Shown one piece after another: positions 34,752-42,981 of a stretch of 45,632 bases of DNA; position 1 is the stretch's first letter, and each line of letters opens with the position of its first letter. Position numbers and translations under genes: made by a program. The notes beneath the pieces are model-generated. The model was not told the origin of the DNA. It did no database searches and worked only from the letters and a program-made list of their open reading frames with translations. Source of the stretch: Aquimarina algiphila (GTDB lineage Bacteria > Bacteroidota > Bacteroidia > Flavobacteriales > Flavobacteriaceae); NCBI RefSeq assembly GCF_007489275.1, contig NZ_VLNR01000052.1, forward strand, positions 1 to 45,632. The letters run 5' to 3'.

Positions 34752-35768
34752 GTGAAAATCATAGTACCCATGGCAGGAAGAGGCTCTAGACTAAGACCTC
34801 ATACACTTACTGTTCCTAAGCCTTTAATTCCGGTAGCCGGGAAACCAATTGTACACAGATTAGTATCTGATATTGCTAAGGTTTTGGGAGAACCAATTGA
34901 TGAAATTGCCTTTGTACTTGGTGATCCTGCTTTTTTTGGAGAGGATGTTGTATCGAGTTTAACTAAATTAGCAGAAGAACTGGGGGCAAAAGCATCTATT
35001 TACAGACAGGATCAACCTTTAGGAACCGGACATGCAATTATGTGTGCTGCAGCATCCCTCTCAGGCCCTGCAGTAATTGCATATGCAGATACACTAATTA
35101 GAGCAGATTTTAATCTCGATAAAGAGGCAGATGCTGTAATTTGGGTTAAACAGGTAGAACAACCTGAAGCATATGGGGTGGTAAAACTTAATGAAAACAA
35201 ACATATTGTAGAACTGGTAGAAAAACCTCAGGAGTTTGTTTCGGATCAGGCAGTGATCGGAATTTATTATTTTAAAGATGTAGCAGTGCTAAAGAATGAA
35301 CTGCAATATGTATTGGATAATAACATTATTAATGGTGGTGAATATCAGATTAATGATGGTATCAAAAGAATGATGAGTAATGGTAAAGTTTTTGTAACCG
35401 GACAAGTAGATGAGTGGATGGATTGCGGAAATAAAAATGTTACTGTAGAAACCAATACAAGGATGCTTGGGTTTTTACAGAATGATGGAGAGCAATTGGT
35501 TAGTGATCAGGTAGAACAGGAAAATTCTACCATTATTAGTCCATGTTATATAGGAGAAGGAGTAACCCTGAAAAATGCAACAATTGGACCGAACGTTTCA
35601 ATAGGAGATGGATGTGTAATCGAGAATACAGCTATCAAAAATAGTCTGGTTCAAACCAAAACTGTCATAAAAAATGCTAACTTAGACAATGCTATGATAG
35701 GAAATAATGCTGTGTATGATGGAAACTTCACTACAGTAAGCATAGGAGACTATTCTATTTTGGAATAA
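34752..35768 (+). CDS. Sugar-1-phosphate nucleotidyltransferase
   Basis: This 338-residue enzyme has an N-terminal nucleotidyltransferase domain with GRGSRLRPHTLTVPKPLIP (residues ~8-26, the activating Arg and Lys) and a C-terminal left-handed beta-helix of hexapeptide repeats (from ~260, VTLKNATIGPNVSIGD). It would activate a sugar-1-phosphate with UTP or dTTP. The beta-helix could carry an acetyltransferase activity as in GlmU, but no acetyl-CoA site can be named. The start is the GTG at 34752. It is read before a TPR, DUF4292 and EnvC-like set. Confidence 0.88.
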   Translation: MKIIVPMAGRGSRLRPHTLTVPKPLIPVAGKPIVHRLVSDIAKVLGEPIDEIAFVLGDPAFFGEDVVSSLTKLAEELGAKASIYRQDQPLGTGHAIMCAAASLSGPAVIAYADTLIRADFNLDKEADAVIWVKQVEQPEAYGVVKLNENKHIVELVEKPQEFVSDQAVIGIYYFKDVAVLKNELQYVLDNNIINGGEYQINDGIKRMMSNGKVFVTGQVDEWMDCGNKNVTVETNTRMLGFLQNDGEQLVSDQVEQENSTIISPCYIGEGVTLKNATIGPNVSIGDGCVIENTAIKNSLVQTKTVIKNANLDNAMIGNNAVYDGNFTTVSIGDYSILE

Positions 35769-35804
35769 TTTGTGATGAAGTAAAAGTACTTCAGTAAATT
35801 TTAT

Positions 35805-37181
35805 ATGATTAATTATTGGAAACATATTTGTATTTTGAGTATACTCTTTGTATTAGGGCATAATGTTGGTTATACTCAGGATATAGAACCCAAACAAGAG
35901 ATTAATATTGATGATTTGGGGAATGTTTCAGATGAGTTTCAAGAATCTTTTTTTGAAGCATTAAAGCAAAAAGCAATCACCAACTATGATAAGGCGATTG
36001 AAGCTTTAGAGAAATGTATTGCTATTGATCCAGAGCCGAATTACCTGTATTTTGAACTGGGAAAAAATTATTTAGAGTTAAAGTTATACCAAAAGGCAGA
36101 AGATAATTTTAAGAAAGTAATAGAGGTAAAACCTAATGACAAATTTGTATTGGAACTATTGTTTCAAGTGTATTTTCAACAACGAAAATACAAAGAATCT
36201 ACAGGAGTTGTAGAAAAGCTGGTTACTTTTAATTCTATGTTCAAAGAACAATTGGCAAATCTTTATTTTCTTGAAAGACGTTATGATGAAGCTTTGGTTT
36301 TAATTGATGAGCTGGATGAAGAATATGGTGTTGATGGGTATAGAAGTAGATTACGAAAACGCATTTCTTCAAAAATAACAAACCCAAATAATCAAATCTC
36401 CAGATTAGAAAAGATGATAAAAGACAAGCCTAAGGTAGAACAAAACTATCTTAATCTTATCTATCTTTATAGTCAAAGTGGGGAAAAAGAAAAAGCATTT
36501 GAGGTTGCAACTTTATTATTAAAGAAAAAGCCAAAATCAGAATTGGTACATTTGGCATTGTATAAGTTTTATCTAGAAGGAAATAAAACAGAAGAAGCGA
36601 TTCAATCTATGAAAATTGCACTAAAAAGCAATAAAATAGATATGGATTCTAAATTTAAAGTGGTCAATGATTTTCTTCTCTTCATTGATAAAAATCCACA
36701 GTATGCATCTCAATTAACCGATATTATTGCTTTGCTTTCTAATGGTCAGGAGAATGGAAAAGTAGTATTTACAGAACTTGGAAATTATTACTTTAAAAAG
36801 GACGATAAAGAACAAGCACTTAATTTTTATGAACGAGGTATAAAAAGTAATGCTAATGATTTTTCGTTATTAAGAAGAATTCTACTTTTACAATTGGATC
36901 TAAAACGATATGAAAAAGCAATGAGTGGAAGTGAATTAGCTTTAGAGTTATTCCCTGCACAACCTATTTTCTATTTGGTAAATGGAGTATCTCTTATTCA
37001 TCTTGAAAAAGCAGAAGAAGCGATCGAAATTCTCACTACAGGTATAGACTATGTAATAGATGATCTTAAAATGGAATCAGACTTTTATCAACAAATTAGT
37101 GCAGCATATCAAAAACTTGGAGATGCAACAAAAGCTTCAGAATATCAAGAAAAAGTAAATCAACTTCAGAAAAAATCATAA
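35805..37181 (+). CDS. Exported tetratricopeptide repeat protein
   Basis: This 458-residue protein has a signal peptide (ICILSILFVLGHNVGYTQ) and then helical repeats over nearly the whole length; canonical TPR units are clearest at residues ~48-115 and at the C-terminus. No lipobox cysteine is present, so it should be periplasmic and soluble or loosely bound. It lies 6 bases before the DUF4292 gene, and this TPR-DUF4292-EnvC order is conserved in Flavobacteriia as I recall, suggesting an envelope-assembly role. Confidence 0.85.
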   Translation: MINYWKHICILSILFVLGHNVGYTQDIEPKQEINIDDLGNVSDEFQESFFEALKQKAITNYDKAIEALEKCIAIDPEPNYLYFELGKNYLELKLYQKAEDNFKKVIEVKPNDKFVLELLFQVYFQQRKYKESTGVVEKLVTFNSMFKEQLANLYFLERRYDEALVLIDELDEEYGVDGYRSRLRKRISSKITNPNNQISRLEKMIKDKPKVEQNYLNLIYLYSQSGEKEKAFEVATLLLKKKPKSELVHLALYKFYLEGNKTEEAIQSMKIALKSNKIDMDSKFKVVNDFLLFIDKNPQYASQLTDIIALLSNGQENGKVVFTELGNYYFKKDDKEQALNFYERGIKSNANDFSLLRRILLLQLDLKRYEKAMSGSELALELFPAQPIFYLVNGVSLIHLEKAEEAIEILTTGIDYVIDDLKMESDFYQQISAAYQKLGDATKASEYQEKVNQLQKKS

Positions 37182-37187
37182 GAGTTA

Positions 37188-37964
37188 ATGAACAGAATAT
37201 TTTTTGGTCTATTGTTTTTTTCTTTGATTGCCCTCAATTCTTGTAAAGGTACCAAAAGTGTGACCGAATCAGGTGTAAAAAGATTAAGCGCAGAAAAAAT
37301 CATTGCAAATCATTATAACCGATCTTTCAATTTTGAAACACTTAATACCAAGGTAAAGGTCAAATATGATGATGGGAAACAATCCTTTAGTCCTATCGCC
37401 ACGTTACGTCTTGAAAAAGATAAAAGAATATGGGTTAGTGTAAAAATGTTAGGGATCACACTTGCAAAAGCATTAATTACACCAGAAAAAGTAAGTTATT
37501 ATGAGAAAATCAATAGCACCTACTTCGAAGGAGATTTTAGGTTGTTAAGTGAATGGTTAGGAACAGACTTAGATTTTAAGAAAGTACAACAAATGCTTTT
37601 GGGACAAGCATTATTTAACTTAAGGGATGATAAGTATAAATCATCCATTACGAATCAATCCTATCAATTACAACCTAAAACAGAATTAGCTTTATTCGAG
37701 CGATTGTTTTTAGTACGACCAGATACTTTTAAAATGGCTCAACAAAAACTTAAACAACCATCAGAAAATAGAGATTTAACAATCTATTATAAAACATATC
37801 AAAAGGTAGGAAATCAAGAATTTCCTAAAGAAATTCACATAGAAGCTTTACAAGATAAAGGGAAAACAACAATTGAAATAGAATATAAAACGGTAGATTA
37901 CAATGCTAAGGTAAGTTTTCCGTTTAAAATACCATCAGGATACAAGCAAGTTACTATTCAATGA
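37188..37964 (+). CDS. DUF4292 family lipoprotein
   Basis: This 258-residue lipoprotein has a signal peptide ending in LNSC with lipidated Cys19. The mature protein belongs to the DUF4292 family and resembles LolA/LolB-like lipoprotein-binding folds: a half-open beta-barrel with stretches such as RIWVSVKMLGITLAKALITP. No acidic surface-export signal follows the cysteine (CKGTKS), so it should face the periplasm. Its stop overlaps the EnvC-like gene by four bases (ATGA). A role in moving lipids or lipoproteins across the envelope is a reasonable guess only. Confidence 0.88.
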   Translation: MNRIFFGLLFFSLIALNSCKGTKSVTESGVKRLSAEKIIANHYNRSFNFETLNTKVKVKYDDGKQSFSPIATLRLEKDKRIWVSVKMLGITLAKALITPEKVSYYEKINSTYFEGDFRLLSEWLGTDLDFKKVQQMLLGQALFNLRDDKYKSSITNQSYQLQPKTELALFERLFLVRPDTFKMAQQKLKQPSENRDLTIYYKTYQKVGNQEFPKEIHIEALQDKGKTTIEIEYKTVDYNAKVSFPFKIPSGYKQVTIQ

Positions 37965-39190
37965 GATTTTTAAAAGTCATATTTTTTATTGGTTTATTAT
38001 TGGTTTGTGGTCCCTTGTTTTCTCAAAGCACCAAGCAACAACAACTAGAAGAAGAACGTCAACGCTTAAGAGAAGAAATTGAGCAAATGAAACAATTGCG
38101 GGCTGATAATAAACTTAAAGAGCGCTCTGTTTTGGATGAAGTTGAAACGATCAATTCACAGATTAGTACACGTCAGAATTTGATTAAAATTACAAACCAG
38201 CAGGCAAACTTGTTGACACGTGAGATTAATACAAATTTTAAGAAGATAGATGCATATCGCAAAGAGCTTAAGGCTCTTAAAAAAGATTATGCTAAGATGA
38301 TTACCAAGTCATATAAAAGTAAATCTCATCAAAGTCGAATTATGTTCTTACTTTCTTCTGCAGATTTTGCTCAGGCTTATAAACGACTGCAGTATATGAA
38401 GCAGTATAATGAGCACCGAAAAGAACAAGCAGACCGGATTGAAAATAGTACGATAGAGCTTCAGGCGCTTAATACTGATCTTTCAAGACAAAAAAAGGAT
38501 AAGCAAGGGTTGATTGAAGAAAATAGACAGGCACAACAAGATCTTAAAGAAGAGAAGAAGGAGCAACAAATATTAATGGCTTCAATTAGGAAGAAAGCGG
38601 GAACGTATACCAAACAAATTAAGAAAAAACAAGAACAAGCTAGTGCGATTGATAAAGCAATCGAAAAACTGATTAGAGAAGCGATTGCCAGAGCAAATAA
38701 GAAAGCGGGTAAAAAGGTAACCAAAAAAGGTTCAGCAACGACCTTTGCTCTGACTGCAGAAGCTAAGATATTGGCTGATAATTTTACATCGAATAAAGGA
38801 AAATTGCCTTGGCCAGTTGGAACAGGAAGAATTACTAAGAAATTTGGGCGTCAGCCACATCCTACACTACCGAATATACAAATCAATAGTAGTGGTGTAG
38901 AAATAGAAACAAGAACAGGAGAGAAGGCAAGAGCTATTTTTGAAGGAGAGGTAATCGCAATACAAAAACTTAGAGGAGCCAGCCGATTAGTTCAGATACG
39001 ACATGGTAATTATATCACTACCTATTATAATATAGAAAATATAACAGTTAAAGAGGGTGATAAGGTCGCAACCAAACAATCTATAGGTGCAGTACGTACC
39101 AATCCAACTACAGGTAGAGCAATCATGAAATTTTTAATCTACCAAAATGCAAAGCGATTAAACCCGCAAAGTTGGATTTATAAGATGTAA
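37961..39190 (+). CDS. EnvC-like coiled-coil protein with degenerate LytM (M23) domain
   Basis: This 409-residue protein has a signal peptide (FFIGLLLVCGPLFSQ), a long coiled coil at residues ~22-245 and a C-terminal LytM/M23 domain at ~285-405. The zinc site of active M23 peptidases is missing: the first H-x3-D ligand motif is replaced by SSGVE, and the second HxH by MKF. So it should not cut peptidoglycan itself. It should instead activate an amidase, as EnvC and NlpD do in E. coli. It overlaps DUF4292 by four bases. The partner amidase is not in this window. Confidence 0.88.
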   Translation: MRFLKVIFFIGLLLVCGPLFSQSTKQQQLEEERQRLREEIEQMKQLRADNKLKERSVLDEVETINSQISTRQNLIKITNQQANLLTREINTNFKKIDAYRKELKALKKDYAKMITKSYKSKSHQSRIMFLLSSADFAQAYKRLQYMKQYNEHRKEQADRIENSTIELQALNTDLSRQKKDKQGLIEENRQAQQDLKEEKKEQQILMASIRKKAGTYTKQIKKKQEQASAIDKAIEKLIREAIARANKKAGKKVTKKGSATTFALTAEAKILADNFTSNKGKLPWPVGTGRITKKFGRQPHPTLPNIQINSSGVEIETRTGEKARAIFEGEVIAIQKLRGASRLVQIRHGNYITTYYNIENITVKEGDKVATKQSIGAVRTNPTTGRAIMKFLIYQNAKRLNPQSWIYKM

Positions 39191-39269
39191 TCTATTAAAT
39201 GGTCAGTATAAAAAAGTTGTCAAAGTTAAGTTTGATGGTTTTTTTGAAATATAAACTTAATTTTTAAAG

Positions 39270-39300
39270 TTGCATACTTACTGATAAGTAAGTATATTTG
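39270..39300 (+). promoter_or_regulatory. Promoter and operator of the tetR gene
   Basis: TTG (39270-39272) and TATATTTG (39293-39300) are 20 bases apart, a full Bacteroidota promoter. A 22-base dyad, ATACTTACT + GATA + AGTAAGTAT (39274-39295), fills the spacer and overlaps the -7 element. A bound repressor would block the promoter. The gene starts six bases downstream, so the leader is very short. Confidence 0.75.
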
Positions 39301-39305
39301 GAACT

Positions 39306-39854
39306 ATGTCTGATAAGAGAATTGAGATACTGGATCTAGCTGAAAATTTGATTAGAACCAAAGGGTATAATGCATTTAGCTATAGAGATATATCAGGACC
39401 ATTACAAATAAAAAATGCTGCTGTACATTACCATTTTCCAAAAAAATCTGATCTGGGAGAAGAAATTATTCAAAGAACAAGAAAGAAATTTCAATTAAAA
39501 AATAAAGAATGGAGCCATTATTCACCACAGAGAAGATTAGATAATTTTATAGCTTTATATGAAGAAAATCAATCACTCAATCTGGTTTGTTTAGTTGGAG
39601 CTTTGGGATCATCCTATGAATCATTACCAGAGAATATGCAAAATAACCTTTCAGAAATGAGTCGAGAGATTAGGATATGGATGATGGAGTTGCTTAAAGA
39701 AGGACTTGCCAAAAAAGAATTTAATTTTGCAGAAAAACCTAATGAAAAAGCAGATCTTATCATAGCATCACTACTTTCTTCTCTTATCCTTGATAAAGTA
39801 ATTCGGGAGAATATTTTTAAATCAGTAAAAGCCTCCATATTAAAAGGAGTATAA
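39306..39854 (+). CDS. TetR/AcrR family transcriptional regulator
   Basis: This 182-residue regulator has an N-terminal helix-turn-helix (residues ~22-50: YSFRDISGPLQI, then AAVHYHFPKKSDL) and a C-terminal ligand-binding helical domain. It is preceded by a dyad that overlaps its own promoter and followed by the same dyad before the fabF-like gene. It therefore likely represses both itself and that gene. An acyl-CoA or fatty-acid ligand is plausible given the neighbours, but the sequence does not show it. Confidence 0.92.
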   Translation: MSDKRIEILDLAENLIRTKGYNAFSYRDISGPLQIKNAAVHYHFPKKSDLGEEIIQRTRKKFQLKNKEWSHYSPQRRLDNFIALYEENQSLNLVCLVGALGSSYESLPENMQNNLSEMSREIRIWMMELLKEGLAKKEFNFAEKPNEKADLIIASLLSSLILDKVIRENIFKSVKASILKGV

Positions 39855-39870
39855 TTTTTTTTAACTCATA

Positions 39871-39892
39871 AAACTTACTTATTAGTAAGTAT
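39871..39892 (+). promoter_or_regulatory. Second copy of the TetR dyad, before the fabF-like gene
   Basis: AAACTTACT + TATT + AGTAAGTAT has the same 9-4-9 layout as the dyad at 39274-39295, with one outer base changed. It lies in the 51-base gap and ends 13 bases before the ATG. No clear -7 element is seen here, so the gene may be read through from tetR or use a diverged promoter. Confidence 0.75.
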
Positions 39893-39905
39893 AATTTATG
39901 CAAAT

Positions 39906-41153
39906 ATGAACGAAAAAAGAGTAGTAATAACAGGTTTGGGAGCAGTGACTCCTCTAGGAAATTCTGTTGAAGAATTTTGGAATAATGCAATCCTTGGTCA
40001 AAGTGGAGCTTCAAAAATTACAAAGTTTGACCCCTCTTTGTTTAAAACTCAGTTTGCCTGCGAAATTAATGACTTTGAGCCACAAAAGTATCTGGAACGA
40101 AACGAAATCAGAAAAAGCGATCTATTTACTCAGTATGCACTTTATGCAGCATCAGAAGCATTTGAAGATTCGGGAATTGACATGGATAAGATTTCGCCAT
40201 TTGACGTAGGTGTCATTTGGGGAACAGGACAAGGGGGGATGAATACTTTTGAAAATGAAGTAAAAGAGTATGCATTAAACAATAAAAATCCTAGGTTTAA
40301 TCCATTTTTTGTGCCTAAGCTCATTGCTAATATGGCTTCGGGTATGATCTCTATGAAATTTAATCTAATGGGTATTAATTATACTACAGTTTCGGCATGT
40401 GCAACATCAAATTCTGCTATAATGGATGCGTATAATTATATAAAATTAGGGAAGGCCAAAATATTTGTCACAGGAGGTTCTGAAGCGCCTATTACAGAAG
40501 CTTCTATAGGAGGGTTTAGTTCGATGAAAGCAATGTCAAAAAGGAATGATCATCCAGAAATAGCTTCAAGACCTTTTGATAAAGAGAGAGATGGTTTTGT
40601 AATGGGAGAAGGAGCTGGAGCTGTTATTCTAGAAGACTTTGAGCATGCAAAACAAAGAGGAGCAAAGATTTATGCAGAAGTTGTGGGAGCTTCAATGACT
40701 GCCGATGCGTATCATATGACCGCTACCCATCCAGATGGTCTTGGAGCTGCAAAAGCAATGGAACTGGCATTACAAGAGGCGCAGATTAATCCGCAAGAAG
40801 TTGATTATTTAAATACTCATGCGACTTCGACTCCAGTAGGAGACCTAAGCGAGGTTAAAGCAATTTCCAAAGTATACGGTAGTGCACCTGAAAATCTTGT
40901 GTTAAGCGCAACGAAATCGATGACAGGGCACTTACTTGGCGCCGCTGGAGCTATAGAAAGTATATTATGTATTAAAGCTATCACAGATGGAGTTATACCA
41001 CCAACAATTAATACAGATCATATTTCAGATGAAATTCCTCAAAGCTTAAATATCATAACACAAAAAGCAATATCCAAGAATATTGAAATTGCTATGAACA
41101 ATACATTTGGTTTTGGAGGGCACAATGCAATAACAGTTTTTAAAAAAATGTAA
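39906..41153 (+). CDS. fabF: Beta-ketoacyl-ACP synthase II (FabF-like)
   Basis: This 415-residue thiolase-fold enzyme condenses malonyl-ACP with acyl-ACP. The catalytic triad is complete: Cys165 in VSACATSN, His305 in NTHATSTPVGD and His342 in SMTGHLLGAAG, matching E. coli FabF almost position for position. It is not beside acpP, as housekeeping fabF usually is, and is preceded by a TetR dyad, so it may be an inducible paralogue. It ends five bases before the stop of the convergent thioesterase gene. Confidence 0.9.
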   Translation: MNEKRVVITGLGAVTPLGNSVEEFWNNAILGQSGASKITKFDPSLFKTQFACEINDFEPQKYLERNEIRKSDLFTQYALYAASEAFEDSGIDMDKISPFDVGVIWGTGQGGMNTFENEVKEYALNNKNPRFNPFFVPKLIANMASGMISMKFNLMGINYTTVSACATSNSAIMDAYNYIKLGKAKIFVTGGSEAPITEASIGGFSSMKAMSKRNDHPEIASRPFDKERDGFVMGEGAGAVILEDFEHAKQRGAKIYAEVVGASMTADAYHMTATHPDGLGAAKAMELALQEAQINPQEVDYLNTHATSTPVGDLSEVKAISKVYGSAPENLVLSATKSMTGHLLGAAGAIESILCIKAITDGVIPPTINTDHISDEIPQSLNIITQKAISKNIEIAMNNTFGFGGHNAITVFKKM

Positions 41154-41158
41154 AAAGA

Positions 41159-41677
41159 TTATGATACAAAGAGCGCCTTTAACTCGGTAGCATCATCAGG
41201 TTTCATTTTTCCTGCAAGCACCAAACTTAATTGTTTACGACGTAAAGCAGCATCATATCGTTGTTTTTCTAAAGTTGTTTGCGGGTTAATTGAAGGCACA
41301 GCTACCGGGGTTCCGCTTTCGTTTACAGCAACAAAAGTATAAATCGCCTCGTTTGCTTTAGTCTTTTCTCCACTCTGACGATCTTCTACCCAAACATCAA
41401 TATAAACTTCCATAGAGGAAGTAAAAGCTCTGGAAACTTTGGCTTCAACAGTGACAACACTTCCTAACGGAATTGCCTTGTTAAATGCAACATGATTTAC
41501 CGAAGCGGTTACCACAACACGTCTAGAATGTCTGCCAGCAGCGATTCCAGCAGCACGATCCATACGTGCTAAAAGCTCTCCCCCAAACAAATTATTAAGT
41601 GAGTTGGTCTCTCCAGTTAATACAAAGTCGGTTAGTATTGCAAGAGATTCTGAAGGGGTTCTAGCTTCCATAGGCAT
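41159..41677 (-). CDS. Acyl-CoA thioesterase (hotdog fold)
   Basis: This 172-residue hotdog-fold enzyme hydrolyses acyl-CoA. The core stretch NLFGGELLARMDRAAGIAA carries the conserved Gly-Gly and the aspartate used by this family, and SVNHVAFNKAIPLG is also typical. The ATG at 41677 (MPMEARTPSE) fits homologues; an upstream TTG at 41692 overlaps the -7 element and is unlikely. It is convergent with the fabF-like gene, and both act on acyl thioesters. Confidence 0.88.
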   Translation of the reverse strand: MPMEARTPSESLAILTDFVLTGETNSLNNLFGGELLARMDRAAGIAAGRHSRRVVVTASVNHVAFNKAIPLGSVVTVEAKVSRAFTSSMEVYIDVWVEDRQSGEKTKANEAIYTFVAVNESGTPVAVPSINPQTTLEKQRYDAALRRKQLSLVLAGKMKPDDATELKALFVS

Positions 41678-41689
41678 TTTAATTTTTGA

Positions 41690-41697
41690 CAAAGATA
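41690..41697 (-). promoter_or_regulatory. -7 element of the thioesterase gene
   Basis: The minus strand reads TATCTTTG, a full TAnnTTTG match. The expected start of transcription falls only a few bases before the ATG at 41677, so the mRNA leader would be very short or absent. Confidence 0.5.
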
Positions 41698-41841
41698 TGA
41701 GGTAATACCGTAATGAGAAAATAAGTTATAGGGTATTTAATCCTTAACTTTAAAGTAAATACTTAGAGATAAGAATAGATAGAGAATATACCTATTTGGA
41801 TAGGCATAAAATGCAGTAAAAAACTAATGTTAGAATAATTT

Positions 41842-42846
41842 TTAATTTCCCTGAATGAATAACCAGGCTTTTGGGCTTTCCTGATTTTTAATTTTTCTTA
41901 ATGCTTGTAGTGCTTCAGATCTGTTTTCATAAGTTTCATACACTACTTGGTGTAATCCATACTTGTTAACTCCAATTAAACGAGCATTAAAACCTTGAGC
42001 TTTTAAGCTTTCAACTTTTTTATTAGCATTAGATTCAATTCTAAAAGCACCAGCAACAATATGATATTTTCCAGATAATACTTCTATAGATTCATAAGTA
42101 CTAGCCGTTGTTGTGTTTTGTTCTTCTTTTACGATATTGAGACTAATGGTAGGTAAGGGATTAGATATTTCAAAAGTAGCCTCCTGAATTCTGTTTTCAA
42201 TCTCTTGATTGGCTTTTTGCCATTCTTGATTATTATAGCTTACTGTATTGTCACTAATTTGTTTTAGACCAAAGAATCCACCAATACCTAATACTATGGC
42301 TGCAACGGCTGCATATTGTAAATATGGTCGCTCACGACGTTTTTCTGGAGTGAAGGTAAGAGGAGTGACTTCTTCAATTGCTTCAACTTCTTTTTTATAA
42401 ACTTCTCTGGCGATTTCAACTTCACGATTGATCTCTGGAGAAGCAAATGAATATAATCCAAAGGCTTCACTTAGATAATTTACTTCCTGAGAAGGTTCGA
42501 ACTGAAGCGTATTTTCTACAGAAGTAAATAAAGAACCAATTTTATCTAGCTCTATACGCTGACCTTGAGCCATTTTTTCCTTAAGCGATAATACATAACG
42601 TTGGATTTTAGCCACAGCATCTGTATAAGAAATGTTTTCTGCAGAAGCGATGTAGTTGGCTAACAGGCCATCATTATTCTGTAATTGACTATTAAAAGAA
42701 ATCAGTTTTTGAGGAGGGTAAAATGCATTTGTAGATTCGTGAATCGTAGCCGGTTGACGTCTTGTTAAAAACGCACCAAAACCTGGCATGATTACACATT
42801 CATATCTATATAATAATTCACTTATGTATTTGGCTGTATTATTCAT
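41842..42846 (-). CDS. HU-like (CCDC81-type) and SPOR domain membrane protein
   Basis: This 334-residue protein starts with two bacterial HU-CCDC81-like domains (residues ~1-130), including VIMPGFGAFLTRRQPA. A single membrane helix follows near residues 175-200 (AAVAAIVLGIGGFFGL), and a SPOR domain ends the protein (from ~255, KYHIVAGAFRIESNA). The SPOR domain binds denuded glycan strands at division sites. With the helix in the middle, the HU-like part would face the cytoplasm and the SPOR part the periplasm. It could link a DNA- or partner-binding fold to the septum. It is divergent from dprA. Confidence 0.87.
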   Translation of the reverse strand: MNNTAKYISELLYRYECVIMPGFGAFLTRRQPATIHESTNAFYPPQKLISFNSQLQNNDGLLANYIASAENISYTDAVAKIQRYVLSLKEKMAQGQRIELDKIGSLFTSVENTLQFEPSQEVNYLSEAFGLYSFASPEINREVEIAREVYKKEVEAIEEVTPLTFTPEKRRERPYLQYAAVAAIVLGIGGFFGLKQISDNTVSYNNQEWQKANQEIENRIQEATFEISNPLPTISLNIVKEEQNTTTASTYESIEVLSGKYHIVAGAFRIESNANKKVESLKAQGFNARLIGVNKYGLHQVVYETYENRSEALQALRKIKNQESPKAWLFIQGN

Positions 42847-42891
42847 TGCCCCCTTCTAAATATGCTGTTTCTTCAATGTGATTAGTCATTT

Positions 42892-42899
42892 CAAAGGTA
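42892..42899 (-). promoter_or_regulatory. -7 element of the HU/SPOR gene
   Basis: The minus strand reads TACCTTTG, a full match to TAnnTTTG, 46 bases before the ATG at 42846. Confidence 0.5.
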
Positions 42900-42981
42900 T
42901 GAAAAAATGGAGTCCATCGAAACTATAGTTTCTGAATTTATCAACAGTTTGGTTTTTTTTTGTTTCTTGCACTGACTTATA

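Noticed and set aside
38760..39190. An active M23 peptidase
   Set aside because: Neither zinc-ligand motif is present, so an activator role is preferred.
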